Source of the DNA: Verrucomicrobiia bacterium
GTDB lineage: Bacteria > Verrucomicrobiota > Verrucomicrobiia > Limisphaerales > UBA1319
Assembly: GCA_017880715.1 (NCBI GenBank)
Contig: JADGRT010000073.1
Span: 1-9,860 of the forward strand
Reading direction: 5' to 3'
Length of the DNA: 9,860 nucleotides
Under the pieces are notes generated by a model. That model saw only the letters and a program-made list of their open reading frames with translations. It had not been told where the DNA came from and searched no databases. The stretch's first letter is position 1; every line of letters starts with the position of its first letter. This document shows positions 1 to 6,250 of this stretch, piece by piece. The translations under genes were made by a program, and so were the position numbers.

Positions 1-13
1 AGTCGGCGATACA

Positions 14-30
14 GCAGGTTGGAAACCTGC
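14..30. repeat. Short perfect hairpin, probable member of a dispersed repeat
   Basis: GCAGGTT (14-20) and AACCTGC (24-30) form a perfect 7-bp stem around a GGA loop. Two further outer pairs (TA at 10-11 with TA at 33-34) are possible across a mismatch. Hairpins of this sequence type recur, from memory, in intergenic regions of Verrucomicrobiota and related genomes; that is recollection, not something shown here. It lies downstream of the minus-strand amidohydrolase. There is no T-tract, so intrinsic terminator function is doubtful. Confidence 0.45.
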
Positions 31-43
31 GCTACCAGGCAAT

Positions 44-55
44 GGCCGTCCGGCC
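44..55. repeat. Small GC-rich palindrome
   Basis: GGCC-GTCC-GGCC forms a 4-bp stem, or GGCCG/CGGCC with a 2-base loop. It lies 66 bases beyond the stop codon of the amidohydrolase. It may help end that transcript, but no U-run follows in either direction. The rest of 1-120 holds no gene that I can support. Confidence 0.25.
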
Positions 56-120
56 GATAAGGCTGCTTTTCAGGCATAGGTCGCCAAGATGCGTGTATGG
101 TGCAGGCCTGGGTGCCGGCT

Positions 121-1581
121 TTACTTGAGCCATTCAGCCCGCCGCAGGATCTCGGTCTTTTGGGCCAGCCGGAAGAGCTGCCAGGCATTGCCGTGCAGGA
201 TCGGTTCCACCAAGTCTATCGCATCGTTCACCTTGAGCCAGCCCTCGGCGACCAGTTCGGACAGCGCCTGGGTAATGCCGCGACGCGCCAGGATGGCGTG
301 GCCCAGAACGGGTTCGATCGGAATGTAGTCTCCGCCGAACGGCAGCAACTTGTTGCTGGGCGCGGTCACGATGTGCTTTTTGAAATAATCCTTGGCCGCC
401 AATGGGTTGATAATCCACGACCAGCACATATCCACGTGCGCATTGGTCCATTGCTTGGTTACGGCGAGGAGTTCCTCGTAATATGGATAGCAGATATGCA
501 TGAATACGAACTTCGTATCCGGCGACAGGCGGCACAGTTCGGCGGCGGAGCCGGCGTTTTGCCGGAGGCGCGACAGCGGCATGGTGTTCTGCCCGGCGTA
601 ATAGCCGGTGTGCAGTTTGACTGGCAATCCGTGCTGGGTGGCGCGGTCCACGGCGTACCAGAACAAATGGTCTTCCATGGCTTTTCGTTCCTCGGCGGCG
701 ACTGGCTCCTTTTGCAGAACTTTCTTGAAGACCGGTTCGGCTCTCTCGGCAGGCACGCGCGCATAATCAAGGTCGCGGCTGTAGGCGTCCTGTGACTTCG
801 CGGCCACGGCATAATTCGCATAACGATCAAACCACCAGTCTATCACGCGATGCCAGTCGGACAGGCCCTTAACTTCGATGCCCGTCGGCGACGCGTACTG
901 CCGCAGATTGGGCCCGGCAAACATCCCCACGATGCTGAGGTCCTGCATAAGCAGCGCGGGCATGTCGGATTTTTTGAAGGGCTCGCCGGTCAGGCAGTTG
1001 ACCTGGCAAGACTCGATGCGCGCCATTTCTTCCAGAATACGTTTGTAGAATCCGGGGCGCCGCGTTTTTTCGTAGCCCGCCTGGACTTTTTCGATGGTGG
1101 CAGCGGACAAATCCTCCACGCCGTACAGCTCTTGGATCGCCAGGCGAACGGCTTGGGCGTAGCCCGTGTTCTTGACGGCTGGCCAGTAAGGCGCCACGAG
1201 TTTCCATTTGGCCGCCGGATCCACTTTCGACGAAAGGAATCGCTCCATATCCGCTGGTGGCATCCCGGCGGTCAGCAGGTCCGAATTGAGATAATGGCTG
1301 AACAGCAGCGCCCAGTCATCGCAGGGCACGCGCGGAGACGTCGCGCCTTGGAGCCGTTCTTTCTCCTCGATCAAGTGCTCGTGCGTGTCAATGAGCGGCG
1401 TCTTGAAGACGTGCTCGGCGATGAGCCGTCGGGCGTCGCCTGACCGCGGAGATAGCCCCGGAGTTGAGGCTGCAGTTGCGGTGGAGCGGGCCGTAGGGGA
1501 GCCGAAAGCGGCCATCGCCGCTCCGGCAACGCCAAGGTTTTTCAAGGCAGTTCGGCGGGAAAAAGTCGGCTTTGATTTCAT
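121..1581 (-). CDS. Tat-exported metal-dependent amidohydrolase (amidohydrolase-2-like)
   Basis: 486 aa. The N-terminus is a twin-arginine signal: SRRTALK at residues 8-14, then a hydrophobic Gly/Ala stretch to about 28 and an Ala/Ser/Thr-rich linker. The product is therefore predicted to be exported folded. The mature part has amidohydrolase TIM-barrel landmarks: DTHEHL (65-70) supplies the first metal-binding HxH, LHTG (H324) and FMHICYP (H362) the later histidines, and GGDY (D418) the C-terminal metal aspartate. These signatures are known from the amidohydrolase-2 and uronate-isomerase-like families, which hydrolyse, decarboxylate or isomerise small carboxylated substrates. The substrate cannot be read from the sequence. 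The ATG start is fixed by the Tat motif just behind it; no SD is visible upstream. The stop is TAA at 121-123. It appears monocistronic within the window, with a tRNA gene upstream on the other strand. Long plus-strand ORFs inside it are shadows. Confidence 0.9.
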   Translation of the reverse strand: MKSKPTFSRRTALKNLGVAGAAMAAFGSPTARSTATAASTPGLSPRSGDARRLIAEHVFKTPLIDTHEHLIEEKERLQGATSPRVPCDDWALLFSHYLNSDLLTAGMPPADMERFLSSKVDPAAKWKLVAPYWPAVKNTGYAQAVRLAIQELYGVEDLSAATIEKVQAGYEKTRRPGFYKRILEEMARIESCQVNCLTGEPFKKSDMPALLMQDLSIVGMFAGPNLRQYASPTGIEVKGLSDWHRVIDWWFDRYANYAVAAKSQDAYSRDLDYARVPAERAEPVFKKVLQKEPVAAEERKAMEDHLFWYAVDRATQHGLPVKLHTGYYAGQNTMPLSRLRQNAGSAAELCRLSPDTKFVFMHICYPYYEELLAVTKQWTNAHVDMCWSWIINPLAAKDYFKKHIVTAPSNKLLPFGGDYIPIEPVLGHAILARRGITQALSELVAEGWLKVNDAIDLVEPILHGNAWQLFRLAQKTEILRRAEWLK

Positions 1582-1749
1582 GTTGGTGACTGCGAATAAT
1601 ACGCTCCGGCTGCCCCAATTCGAGCAAAAGAACTAATTTTTTCACTGCGCTGCTGGCCGATCATCGACGATCCTCGAATTGGAGGCTTGCGTCCTGGTTG
1701 TCACGTCTGGTAAGAGTATCGCCGCAATCACGAGGTGGTTGTTCCCGGG

Positions 1750-1835
1750 GCCGATGTGGCGAAATGGCAGACGCGCTAGACTCAAAATCTGGTTCTCGTA
1801 AGGGAATGGGGGTTCAAGTCCCTCCATCGGCACCA
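1750..1835 (+). tRNA. tRNA-Leu (anticodon CAA)
   Basis: An 86-base class II tRNA folds completely. The acceptor stem is GCCGATG (1750-1756) with CATCGGC (1825-1831), discriminator A at 1832 and genomically encoded CCA (1833-1835). The anticodon stem CTAGA/TCTGG flanks loop CTCAAAA (1781-1787), giving anticodon CAA at 1783-1785, which reads UUG. A long variable arm (1793-1807, TTCTC/GGGAA stem with GTAA loop) is as expected for leucine tRNAs. The T-stem GGGGG/CCCTC (one G-U pair) carries TTCAAGT. I see no convincing -35/-10 pair in the 168 bp upstream. Three bases after the CCA begins the reverse-strand stop codon of the convergent toxin gene. Confidence 0.97.
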
Positions 1836-1838
1836 TCT

Positions 1839-2690
1839 TCAGGTTTTTTCGTCCAACTCCTGCTTGCCACCCTGCCGCTGGTCGGCAGTGTCCAACAAAC
1901 TGCCGAGCGTTTCCGCGGTCACGAGAGCGATGTCGCGCTCCCGTTCCAGGAATGGCCGCACGTCCGCCTGTGCCTGCTTCCAGTCCAGCGATTCCATTCG
2001 TTGACGGAGTTCGCCCCGCCAGTTGGTTGCGGTCATAACGGGCCCGTTCCAACCGGTCTGCGCCAACGCGGCATTCAGCAATTCCAAGTTAGGCGCCGGC
2101 CACGTCCGGTCGGCCAAATACCAGACAAGGTCGTAGAGGTCGCGGCCCTTGGTCCAAGGCCGGCTCAGGATGGCGTGCAGTTTTCCCGCCAACAGCGATG
2201 CCTTGTCGTAATGGCAGAGGTGCAGGGTCACATGCCGGCGGACGACGGAGGTTTCGATGCGGCCGCCAGGCGGTGGCTTGGTGTCCACTTCCACCTTGAT
2301 GGAAAGGGTCTGGGACGCATGCGGCGAGAGACCGAGTTCGTGGGGTAGTCCGGGAAACCTGAGCCACGCCGAGGCCACCGTCTTTTGGTCGCTGACTTTG
2401 ACTTCGACCCGGTAGCCTTCGCGTCCGAACGCCCGCTTCACCCCGGTCAAAGCCGCCCTGAAACCGGTGTCCTCCCCCGGCGTGATGAGGGAGAAGTCGA
2501 GGTCCTCCGAAAATCGGGGGATGGCGAAAAGAAAGCGCAGGGCCGTGCCGCCCACGAAGGTCCAGCGCAGGAACATCCCCCCGTCCTGCAGCGATTCGAG
2601 GACACGAGCCTGCAGGTATTCCCGCACCAGACAGCCGCGGGCGATGTCATTGTCCACCCGGGCCGCCAGTTGTCGCAGATGCTCTTTCAT
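1839..2690 (-). CDS. abiEii: AbiEii/MenT-type nucleotidyltransferase toxin
   Basis: 283 aa, close to the usual size of the AbiEii/AbiGii toxin family (DUF1814, DNA polymerase beta-like nucleotidyltransferase fold). Visible motifs in order are FVGGTALR (45-52) with RFSEDLDF (59-66), giving the GG(T/S) and DxD metal and nucleotide site; KVEVD (132-136) as the third acidic motif; and ASLLAGKLHAIL (164-175) followed by GRDLYDL (182-188), the family's K...RDxxD motif. All expected catalytic residues are present, so the enzyme looks intact. Characterised relatives (AbiEii, mycobacterial MenT) use nucleoside triphosphates and cause reversible growth arrest; some MenT enzymes add pyrimidines to tRNA 3' ends. 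The target here is unknown. The ATG overlaps the antitoxin stop as ATGA and follows a strong SD, so translation is probably coupled. The TGA at 1839-1841 lies three bases from the CCA end of the convergent tRNA-Leu. Confidence 0.93.
   Translation of the reverse strand: MKEHLRQLAARVDNDIARGCLVREYLQARVLESLQDGGMFLRWTFVGGTALRFLFAIPRFSEDLDFSLITPGEDTGFRAALTGVKRAFGREGYRVEVKVSDQKTVASAWLRFPGLPHELGLSPHASQTLSIKVEVDTKPPPGGRIETSVVRRHVTLHLCHYDKASLLAGKLHAILSRPWTKGRDLYDLVWYLADRTWPAPNLELLNAALAQTGWNGPVMTATNWRGELRQRMESLDWKQAQADVRPFLERERDIALVTAETLGSLLDTADQRQGGKQELDEKT
1844..1849 (+). terminator. Possible T-tract terminator of tRNA-Leu, inside the toxin 3' end
   Basis: A run of six T (1844-1849) lies 8 bases after the tRNA CCA and could end tRNA transcription, with the tRNA T-arm/acceptor helix acting as the upstream structure. 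On the other strand the same bases encode the last residues (EKT) of the toxin. There is no dedicated hairpin, so this is tentative. Confidence 0.3.
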
Positions 2691-3322
2691 AGCGAGTCTC
2701 CTTCCTCCGCGGCCAGCAGGGGGCCGACGAGCCGGGCCGCCCGGACCAGTTTGGGTTTGCCACTTCGTTGCGCTAGTTCATCGAGCGTTGACAAGCGGAT
2801 CGCTACCGGACTTTGCAGACGGAGTTCCCGGAGGTATTCGGTGGAATCAGCGCCCGGTGTCAGGTGAACAAGATCCAGCAGCGCCTTTTCAGGCGAGGCC
2901 ACGAAGGCGAACTGTCGGGGGGCGACCTCCACTTGGGAATAACCGAAGAGCAGTCCCCCAGCGAGGTGGTTGAACTGGAAAGCGCCCAAAGGATTGCGCA
3001 CTGTCTCCGGACGGCCGGGGCCGACGCTGGTCACGACCGGCACATGCTCGGGGATGATGCCATGGAATGCCAAGGCGGACTGCCGGCTCACGTAGGATCC
3101 CCGCTGGAGTCGGTTGGCGATCAGGAACGGATGCGGCTCCACCTTGCGCCAGGTCGGCGCCATGGCATAAAGCCCGCGCCGGAGCTGAAGCAGACGGCCG
3201 GCCTTCACCCAGCGCGACAACTGCAGGCGCACCTGCTGTGCCGATACGTCTCCGGCCAGCAACAAGGCCGACGTAAAAACCGCTTCGTTAGTGACCAAGA
3301 CTAGCAGCGACTCCCATTTCAT
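2687..3322 (-). CDS. abiEi: AbiEi-type antitoxin / transcriptional autoregulator
   Basis: 211 aa from the start chosen here. Residues about 12-55 form a winged helix-turn-helix ending in GRLLQLRRGLYAMAP, the typical AbiEi_4-like DNA-binding head. The C-terminal antitoxin domain has the family segments RGSYVSRQSALAFHGIIP (about 74-91) and SPEKALLDL (143-151). Known AbiEi proteins neutralise the partner toxin and repress their own operon by binding inverted repeats upstream. The gene precedes abiEii and overlaps it by 4 bases. Start choice: an in-frame ATG at 3388 would add 22 residues and has a purine-rich GGAAGGCGG in front. However, family members normally begin just before the winged helix, and the extra codons are AT-rich and contain palindromes that look like an operator. 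I therefore prefer 3322, with moderate confidence; the gene call itself is secure. Confidence 0.88.
   Translation of the reverse strand: MKWESLLVLVTNEAVFTSALLLAGDVSAQQVRLQLSRWVKAGRLLQLRRGLYAMAPTWRKVEPHPFLIANRLQRGSYVSRQSALAFHGIIPEHVPVVTSVGPGRPETVRNPLGAFQFNHLAGGLLFGYSQVEVAPRQFAFVASPEKALLDLVHLTPGADSTEYLRELRLQSPVAIRLSTLDELAQRSGKPKLVRAARLVGPLLAAEEGDSL
2698..2708 (-). promoter_or_regulatory. Strong Shine-Dalgarno for the toxin gene
   Basis: On the minus strand GGAGGAAGGAG ends 7 bases before the abiEii ATG. The core AAGGAG is at 2698-2703, inside the 3' end of the antitoxin gene. Most other starts in this window have no recognisable SD. Confidence 0.8.
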
Positions 3323-3334
3323 ACCGTTTAGATG

Positions 3335-3370
3335 GCATAAAAGATAATTTGATGCAATGTATTTAGCATC
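3335..3370. promoter_or_regulatory. Candidate AbiEi operator (overlapping palindromes)
   Basis: The 20-mer GATGCAATGTATTTAGCATC (3351-3370) is an imperfect palindrome with perfect 5-base ends (GATGC/GCATC). A further GCAT half-site at 3335-3338 pairs with ATGC at 3352-3355, giving a second, overlapping inverted repeat. The block is AT-rich and lies 13-48 bases upstream of the preferred antitoxin start. AbiEi-family antitoxins are known to bind inverted repeats in such a position. No clear -35/-10 can be named. If the antitoxin starts at 3388, the block would be coding. Confidence 0.4.
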
Positions 3371-3388
3371 CAGCGAAAGGACTTTCAT

Positions 3389-3602
3389 CCGCCTTCCAAG
3401 GCAGATGCTGGTGTAGGTGCGTCCATTGATGGCGTGGCATTTGTTGTTGGCCGGGAGTCAGGAGTCTCTGGATTATCGTGTTTTATCCACCTCACATTTT
3501 ATCCATGACATCTTAGACGTACGTGGCCATGATGTGTCGCATTCACGGCCGCTGGGACAACCAAGCGCCATTCCGGACAGGTCATGAGAAGATTTTTTTG
3601 CT
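3389..3602. other. Divergent intergenic region with a short direct repeat
   Basis: This separates the toxin-antitoxin operon (minus) from the methyltransferase (plus). It contains no ORF that I believe. TTTTATCCA occurs twice (3481-3489 and 3497-3505, 16 bases start to start), and the perfect palindrome ACGTACGT is at 3517-3524. A T-run (3593-3599) lies just before the methyltransferase ATG. The promoters of both flanking units should be here or in the operator block, but I cannot pick confident -35/-10 elements. Confidence 0.4.
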
Positions 3603-4634
3603 ATGAGTAATAAAAACCAAGAAGCGCCAGACCTACTTCGCAGCCTTTGGACCGCCGAAAAGGTGCTGGCGTTGGGCCGCGGCTACCAGGGAGCGGCGGT
3701 GCTGGCAGCCGCCGCCGAACTGGATCTGTTCAGGCCACTGGCGATCAGCCCGCTCACCGCCCAGGCGCTGGCGGATCAGCTTCGATGTGACTTGCGCGGC
3801 ATGATCATATTATTGGACGCCCTGGCGTCGTTGAATCTCCTTGAGAAAGAAGAGAACCGTTACTCGCTGGCCGGCGGCATCTCCGACCTGCTTACCCCGG
3901 GTGGTTCGCAGACTGTCCTCGCCATGGCGCAACACCAAGCCAATTGCCTCCACCGCTGGACGCAGTTGGCGCGCGTAGTCAAGACCGGCCACCCAGCCGA
4001 ACGCACGCCCAGTTTGCGGGGCGAGACCGGCGATCAGGAGGCTTTCATCGGCGCCATGGACAATATTTCCACCCCCGTCGCGGACGCTGTCATTCGCGCC
4101 ATTCAGCCGCTGCAATTCGCTCGATTGCTCGATCTCGGCGGGGCCTCGGGCACCTGGACGATCGCCTTCCTGCGCGCCTGTCCATCGGCCACGGCGATTC
4201 TCTTTGACCTGCCACCGGTCATGGCGATGGCTCGGCGCCGCCTCGCCGCGTCGAAATTAGCAGACCGTGTCAGCCTCGTGGCCGGCGACTTCATGTCGGA
4301 TCCTCTGCCCAGCGGCGCGGATCTGGTCTGGGTGAGCGCCATTGTTCACCAAAACTCGCGCGAACAGAACCGCCGTCTATTGGGCAAGGTGTTTCAGGCG
4401 CTGACGCCCGGCGGACGCATCGCCATTCGCGATATTCTGATGGACGAAACCCGCCTCCAGCCGGCGACCGGGGCGCTGTTTGCCGTGAACATGCTGGTGG
4501 CCACCGAAGGCGGCGGCACCTTCACGTTTGACGAATTGCGGGAAGATCTGGAAACAGACGGCTTCACCGAGGCCGTGGCGGCGCACCGAGACGACACGAT
4601 GAACTGCATTGTGGTCGCGAAAAAGCCTGTTTGA
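3603..4634 (+). CDS. SAM-dependent O-methyltransferase, wHTH-dimerisation type
   Basis: 343 aa, the usual length for the Methyltransf_2 (hydroxyindole/caffeate/antibiotic O-methyltransferase-like) family. Residues about 25-90 look like the winged-helix dimerisation domain of the family (AAVLAAAAELDLFRPL, then the RYSLA wing). The Rossmann domain follows: LLDLGGASGTW (175-185) is SAM motif I, ILFDLP (199-204) carries the ribose-binding acidic residue, VAGDF (226-230) is the next motif, and LTPGGRIAIRD is motif III. H249 in IVHQN sits where the catalytic base His of plant-type O-methyltransferases lies, although the usual residues after it (H-D/N-W) differ. The substrate is unknown: a small hydroxylated metabolite is likely, but no biosynthetic cluster is visible. 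The ATG is preceded only by a weak GAGAAG at a long distance. The propeller gene begins 61 bases downstream on the same strand, so co-transcription is possible. Confidence 0.88.
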   Translation: MSNKNQEAPDLLRSLWTAEKVLALGRGYQGAAVLAAAAELDLFRPLAISPLTAQALADQLRCDLRGMIILLDALASLNLLEKEENRYSLAGGISDLLTPGGSQTVLAMAQHQANCLHRWTQLARVVKTGHPAERTPSLRGETGDQEAFIGAMDNISTPVADAVIRAIQPLQFARLLDLGGASGTWTIAFLRACPSATAILFDLPPVMAMARRRLAASKLADRVSLVAGDFMSDPLPSGADLVWVSAIVHQNSREQNRRLLGKVFQALTPGGRIAIRDILMDETRLQPATGALFAVNMLVATEGGGTFTFDELREDLETDGFTEAVAAHRDDTMNCIVVAKKPV

Positions 4635-4695
4635 AGTCAAGCCGCGGGCTAATTCGGAGGGCGAAGTTACCCGACGCCCATTTATTTTGAATATC

Positions 4696-5934
4696 ATGAA
4701 ACTGGAACTTGCCTTCGTTGTTCTGGCAACCGGCTTTATCGCCAACACCATGACCCTGGCCGAAACCTGGCCGGGCTGGCGCGGTCCCCGCGGCGATGGA
4801 ACGTGCCTGGAGGCAAACATTCCCGCCAATTGGGATCCCACCAACGCCCTTTGGACGACCGAGATACCCGGTCAGGGGCATTCCTCACCGAGCGTCTGGA
4901 ACGATCGCATCTGCCTCACCACCGCCCTGCCCGCCACTCAAGAACGCATCCTTCTCTGTCTTGATCGCGCGAGCGGCAAGATTCTATGGCGGCAAACCGT
5001 CGTGCAGGGACCGCTGGAGAAAATTAACAAAGAAAACAGTTATGCCTCGAGCACGCCGGTTACCGACGGCGAGCGGGTCTTCGTTACCTTCCGGGTGGGC
5101 GACGATATTGTTGTCGCTGCCCACGACTTGGCCAGTGGGAAACAGCTCTGGCAGGTCAAACCGGGCAGCCACGTCGGCGAGTGGGGCTTCAGCAATGAGC
5201 CCGTGCTATACAAAGACAAGGTCATCGTGGATGGCGACAGCAAAGGCGATTCCTTCCTGGTTGCCCTGGGCCGCTCGGATGGAAAGGTGCTATGGCGCAT
5301 CAAACGCACCCACCAGGGAATCAGCTACAGCGCCCCGTTCATCCGCGAGTTGGCCGGTCGCGTTCAACTCATTCAATGCGGCGACCGTTGCGTGACCAGT
5401 TTTGACCCTGACACCGGCAAGCAGCTCTGGACGGTGGACGGTCCCTCGGAAGAATTCGTGGCCACGCCGGTTTACAGCGAAAAGGCCAAGCTGGTGTTTA
5501 TTAGCAGCAGTTGGCCGAAGCAAGTCGTGCTGGCCATCCGGCCTGATGGCAGCGGCGACGTCACCCAAACCCACGTAGCATGGCGCGACAGCAAGGGGGC
5601 GCCCTACGTTCCTTCGATGATCGTTGCGGGCGATTACCTGCTGAGCGTTAACAACGGGGGCGTGGCCTTCTGCTATGAGGCGGCCACCGGCCGGGTGTTC
5701 TGGCAGGAAAAGCTGGGGCGGCATCACGCCTCGCCAGTCCTGGTGGGCGGACGGGTCTACTTCATCAACGATGACGGCATAGTCAACGTAATCAAACCGG
5801 GGCCGAAATTCGAGTGCGTGGCGAAATACGAATTAGGCGAATCATGCTACGCCTCGCCGGCGATCAGCGACGGCCAGATCTTCCTGCGCGGCTTCAAACA
5901 CCTCGTTTGCATCGGCCGGAAAACCAAAACTTAG
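4696..5934 (+). CDS. Secreted PQQ-like beta-propeller protein
   Basis: 412 aa. An N-terminal hydrophobic segment ending about LAET (residues 1-23) looks like a Sec signal peptide. It is followed by WPGWRGPRGDG (25-35), a motif typical of PQQ-binding-like propeller proteins abundant in Verrucomicrobiota and Planctomycetota. At least five blade signatures of the form D.xxGKxLW are visible: LDRASGKILW (89-98), HDLASGKQLW (143-152), LGRSDGKVLW (191-200), FDPDTGKQLW (236-245) and YEAATGRVFW (327-336). The protein is short for a full quinoprotein dehydrogenase and I see no cytochrome domain or obvious catalytic Asp/Ca site. A non-catalytic binding or scaffold role in the periplasm is as plausible as redox activity. 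An in-frame upstream ATG at 4609 overlaps the methyltransferase gene and would bury the signal peptide behind 29 charged residues, so I choose 4696; no SD precedes it. Confidence 0.88.
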   Translation: MKLELAFVVLATGFIANTMTLAETWPGWRGPRGDGTCLEANIPANWDPTNALWTTEIPGQGHSSPSVWNDRICLTTALPATQERILLCLDRASGKILWRQTVVQGPLEKINKENSYASSTPVTDGERVFVTFRVGDDIVVAAHDLASGKQLWQVKPGSHVGEWGFSNEPVLYKDKVIVDGDSKGDSFLVALGRSDGKVLWRIKRTHQGISYSAPFIRELAGRVQLIQCGDRCVTSFDPDTGKQLWTVDGPSEEFVATPVYSEKAKLVFISSSWPKQVVLAIRPDGSGDVTQTHVAWRDSKGAPYVPSMIVAGDYLLSVNNGGVAFCYEAATGRVFWQEKLGRHHASPVLVGGRVYFINDDGIVNVIKPGPKFECVAKYELGESCYASPAISDGQIFLRGFKHLVCIGRKTKT

Positions 5935-5955
5935 CCAAGGATATTTGAAATTTAG

Positions 5956-6037
5956 ACCGCGGATTACGCGGATTTACGCGGATCAAAATGGGCTTTTTTG
6001 GCCGTCATTATCCGCGTTTATCCGCGTAATCCGCGGT
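5956..6037. repeat. Long inverted repeat with 28-base arms (dispersed palindrome type)
   Basis: The left arm 5956-5983 and right arm 6010-6037 are reverse complements at 26 of 28 positions, separated by a 26-base loop. The two differences are the central TT, which would need AA. Each arm is itself built of three staggered copies of a roughly 9-base CGCGGAT/ATCCGCG unit. It lies between the convergent propeller (plus) and TPR (minus) genes, so an RNA hairpin could protect or end both transcripts. There is no adjacent clean U-tract. Accidental ORFs across it read RITRIYAD and IRVIRG, which I recall as common spurious annotations in PVC genomes carrying many such elements. Confidence 0.85.
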
Positions 6038-6122
6038 TCAAAAAAGACCGGAAAATGGAGCGGACTTACGTTCGCTGCTACAGGCTTGAAGGAACCTCCT
6101 CCTTTTGCGTCTCTTGCGCGGT

Positions 6123-6145
6123 TAAAAATCTGAGCGATATTTTTA
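6123..6145. terminator. AT-only hairpin, possible bidirectional terminator
   Basis: TAAAAAT (6123-6129) and ATTTTTA (6139-6145) form a perfect 7-bp stem with a 9-base loop in the convergent gap, giving U-rich 3' flanks in both directions. The stem has no GC pairs and would be weak. The surrounding 6038-6250 region has no credible gene. Confidence 0.3.
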
Positions 6146-6250
6146 CGAGATTTACCGCAATAAAACAGTTTGCTTTCTATTCTTGAGTGGTGGTCGATCT
6201 CGGCGGCCATTCACTGCCAGCGCATGGCCAATTCCAACCCGCTCCGGCAC

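Noticed and set aside
97..795. 232-aa plus-strand ORF, with a similar one at 850-1443
   Set aside because: Both are antisense to the amidohydrolase, whose Tat signal and metal motifs are unmistakable; they show no recognisable domain and arise from GC-biased codons.
1582..1749. Promoter of tRNA-Leu (TTGTCA at 1698-1703)
   Set aside because: No -10-like hexamer lies at a suitable distance, so I do not annotate it.
1642..2052. 136-aa minus-strand ORF reading MEGLEPPFPYENQILSL across the tRNA
   Set aside because: It is the antisense translation of tRNA-Leu plus the toxin tail; this peptide is a typical spurious annotation over leucine tRNA genes.
1698..2348. Plus-strand ORFs over the toxin-antitoxin module (1698-2348, 2385-2867, 2467-2973, 2813-3304)
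   Set aside because: All are antisense to AbiEii/AbiEi, which carry clear family motifs, and none shows a domain of its own.
3389..3602. Second att-like copy of the tRNA-Leu 3' end beyond the toxin-antitoxin module
   Set aside because: I looked for a repeat of the tRNA 3' segment here and found only short chance matches; with no integrase either, a site-specific island is not supported.
5945..6210. Small ORFs 5945-6133 (+), 5998-6186 (+) and 5983-6210 (-)
   Set aside because: They are translations of the long inverted repeat and its flank; their RITRI/IRVIRG strings come from the repeat, not from a protein family.
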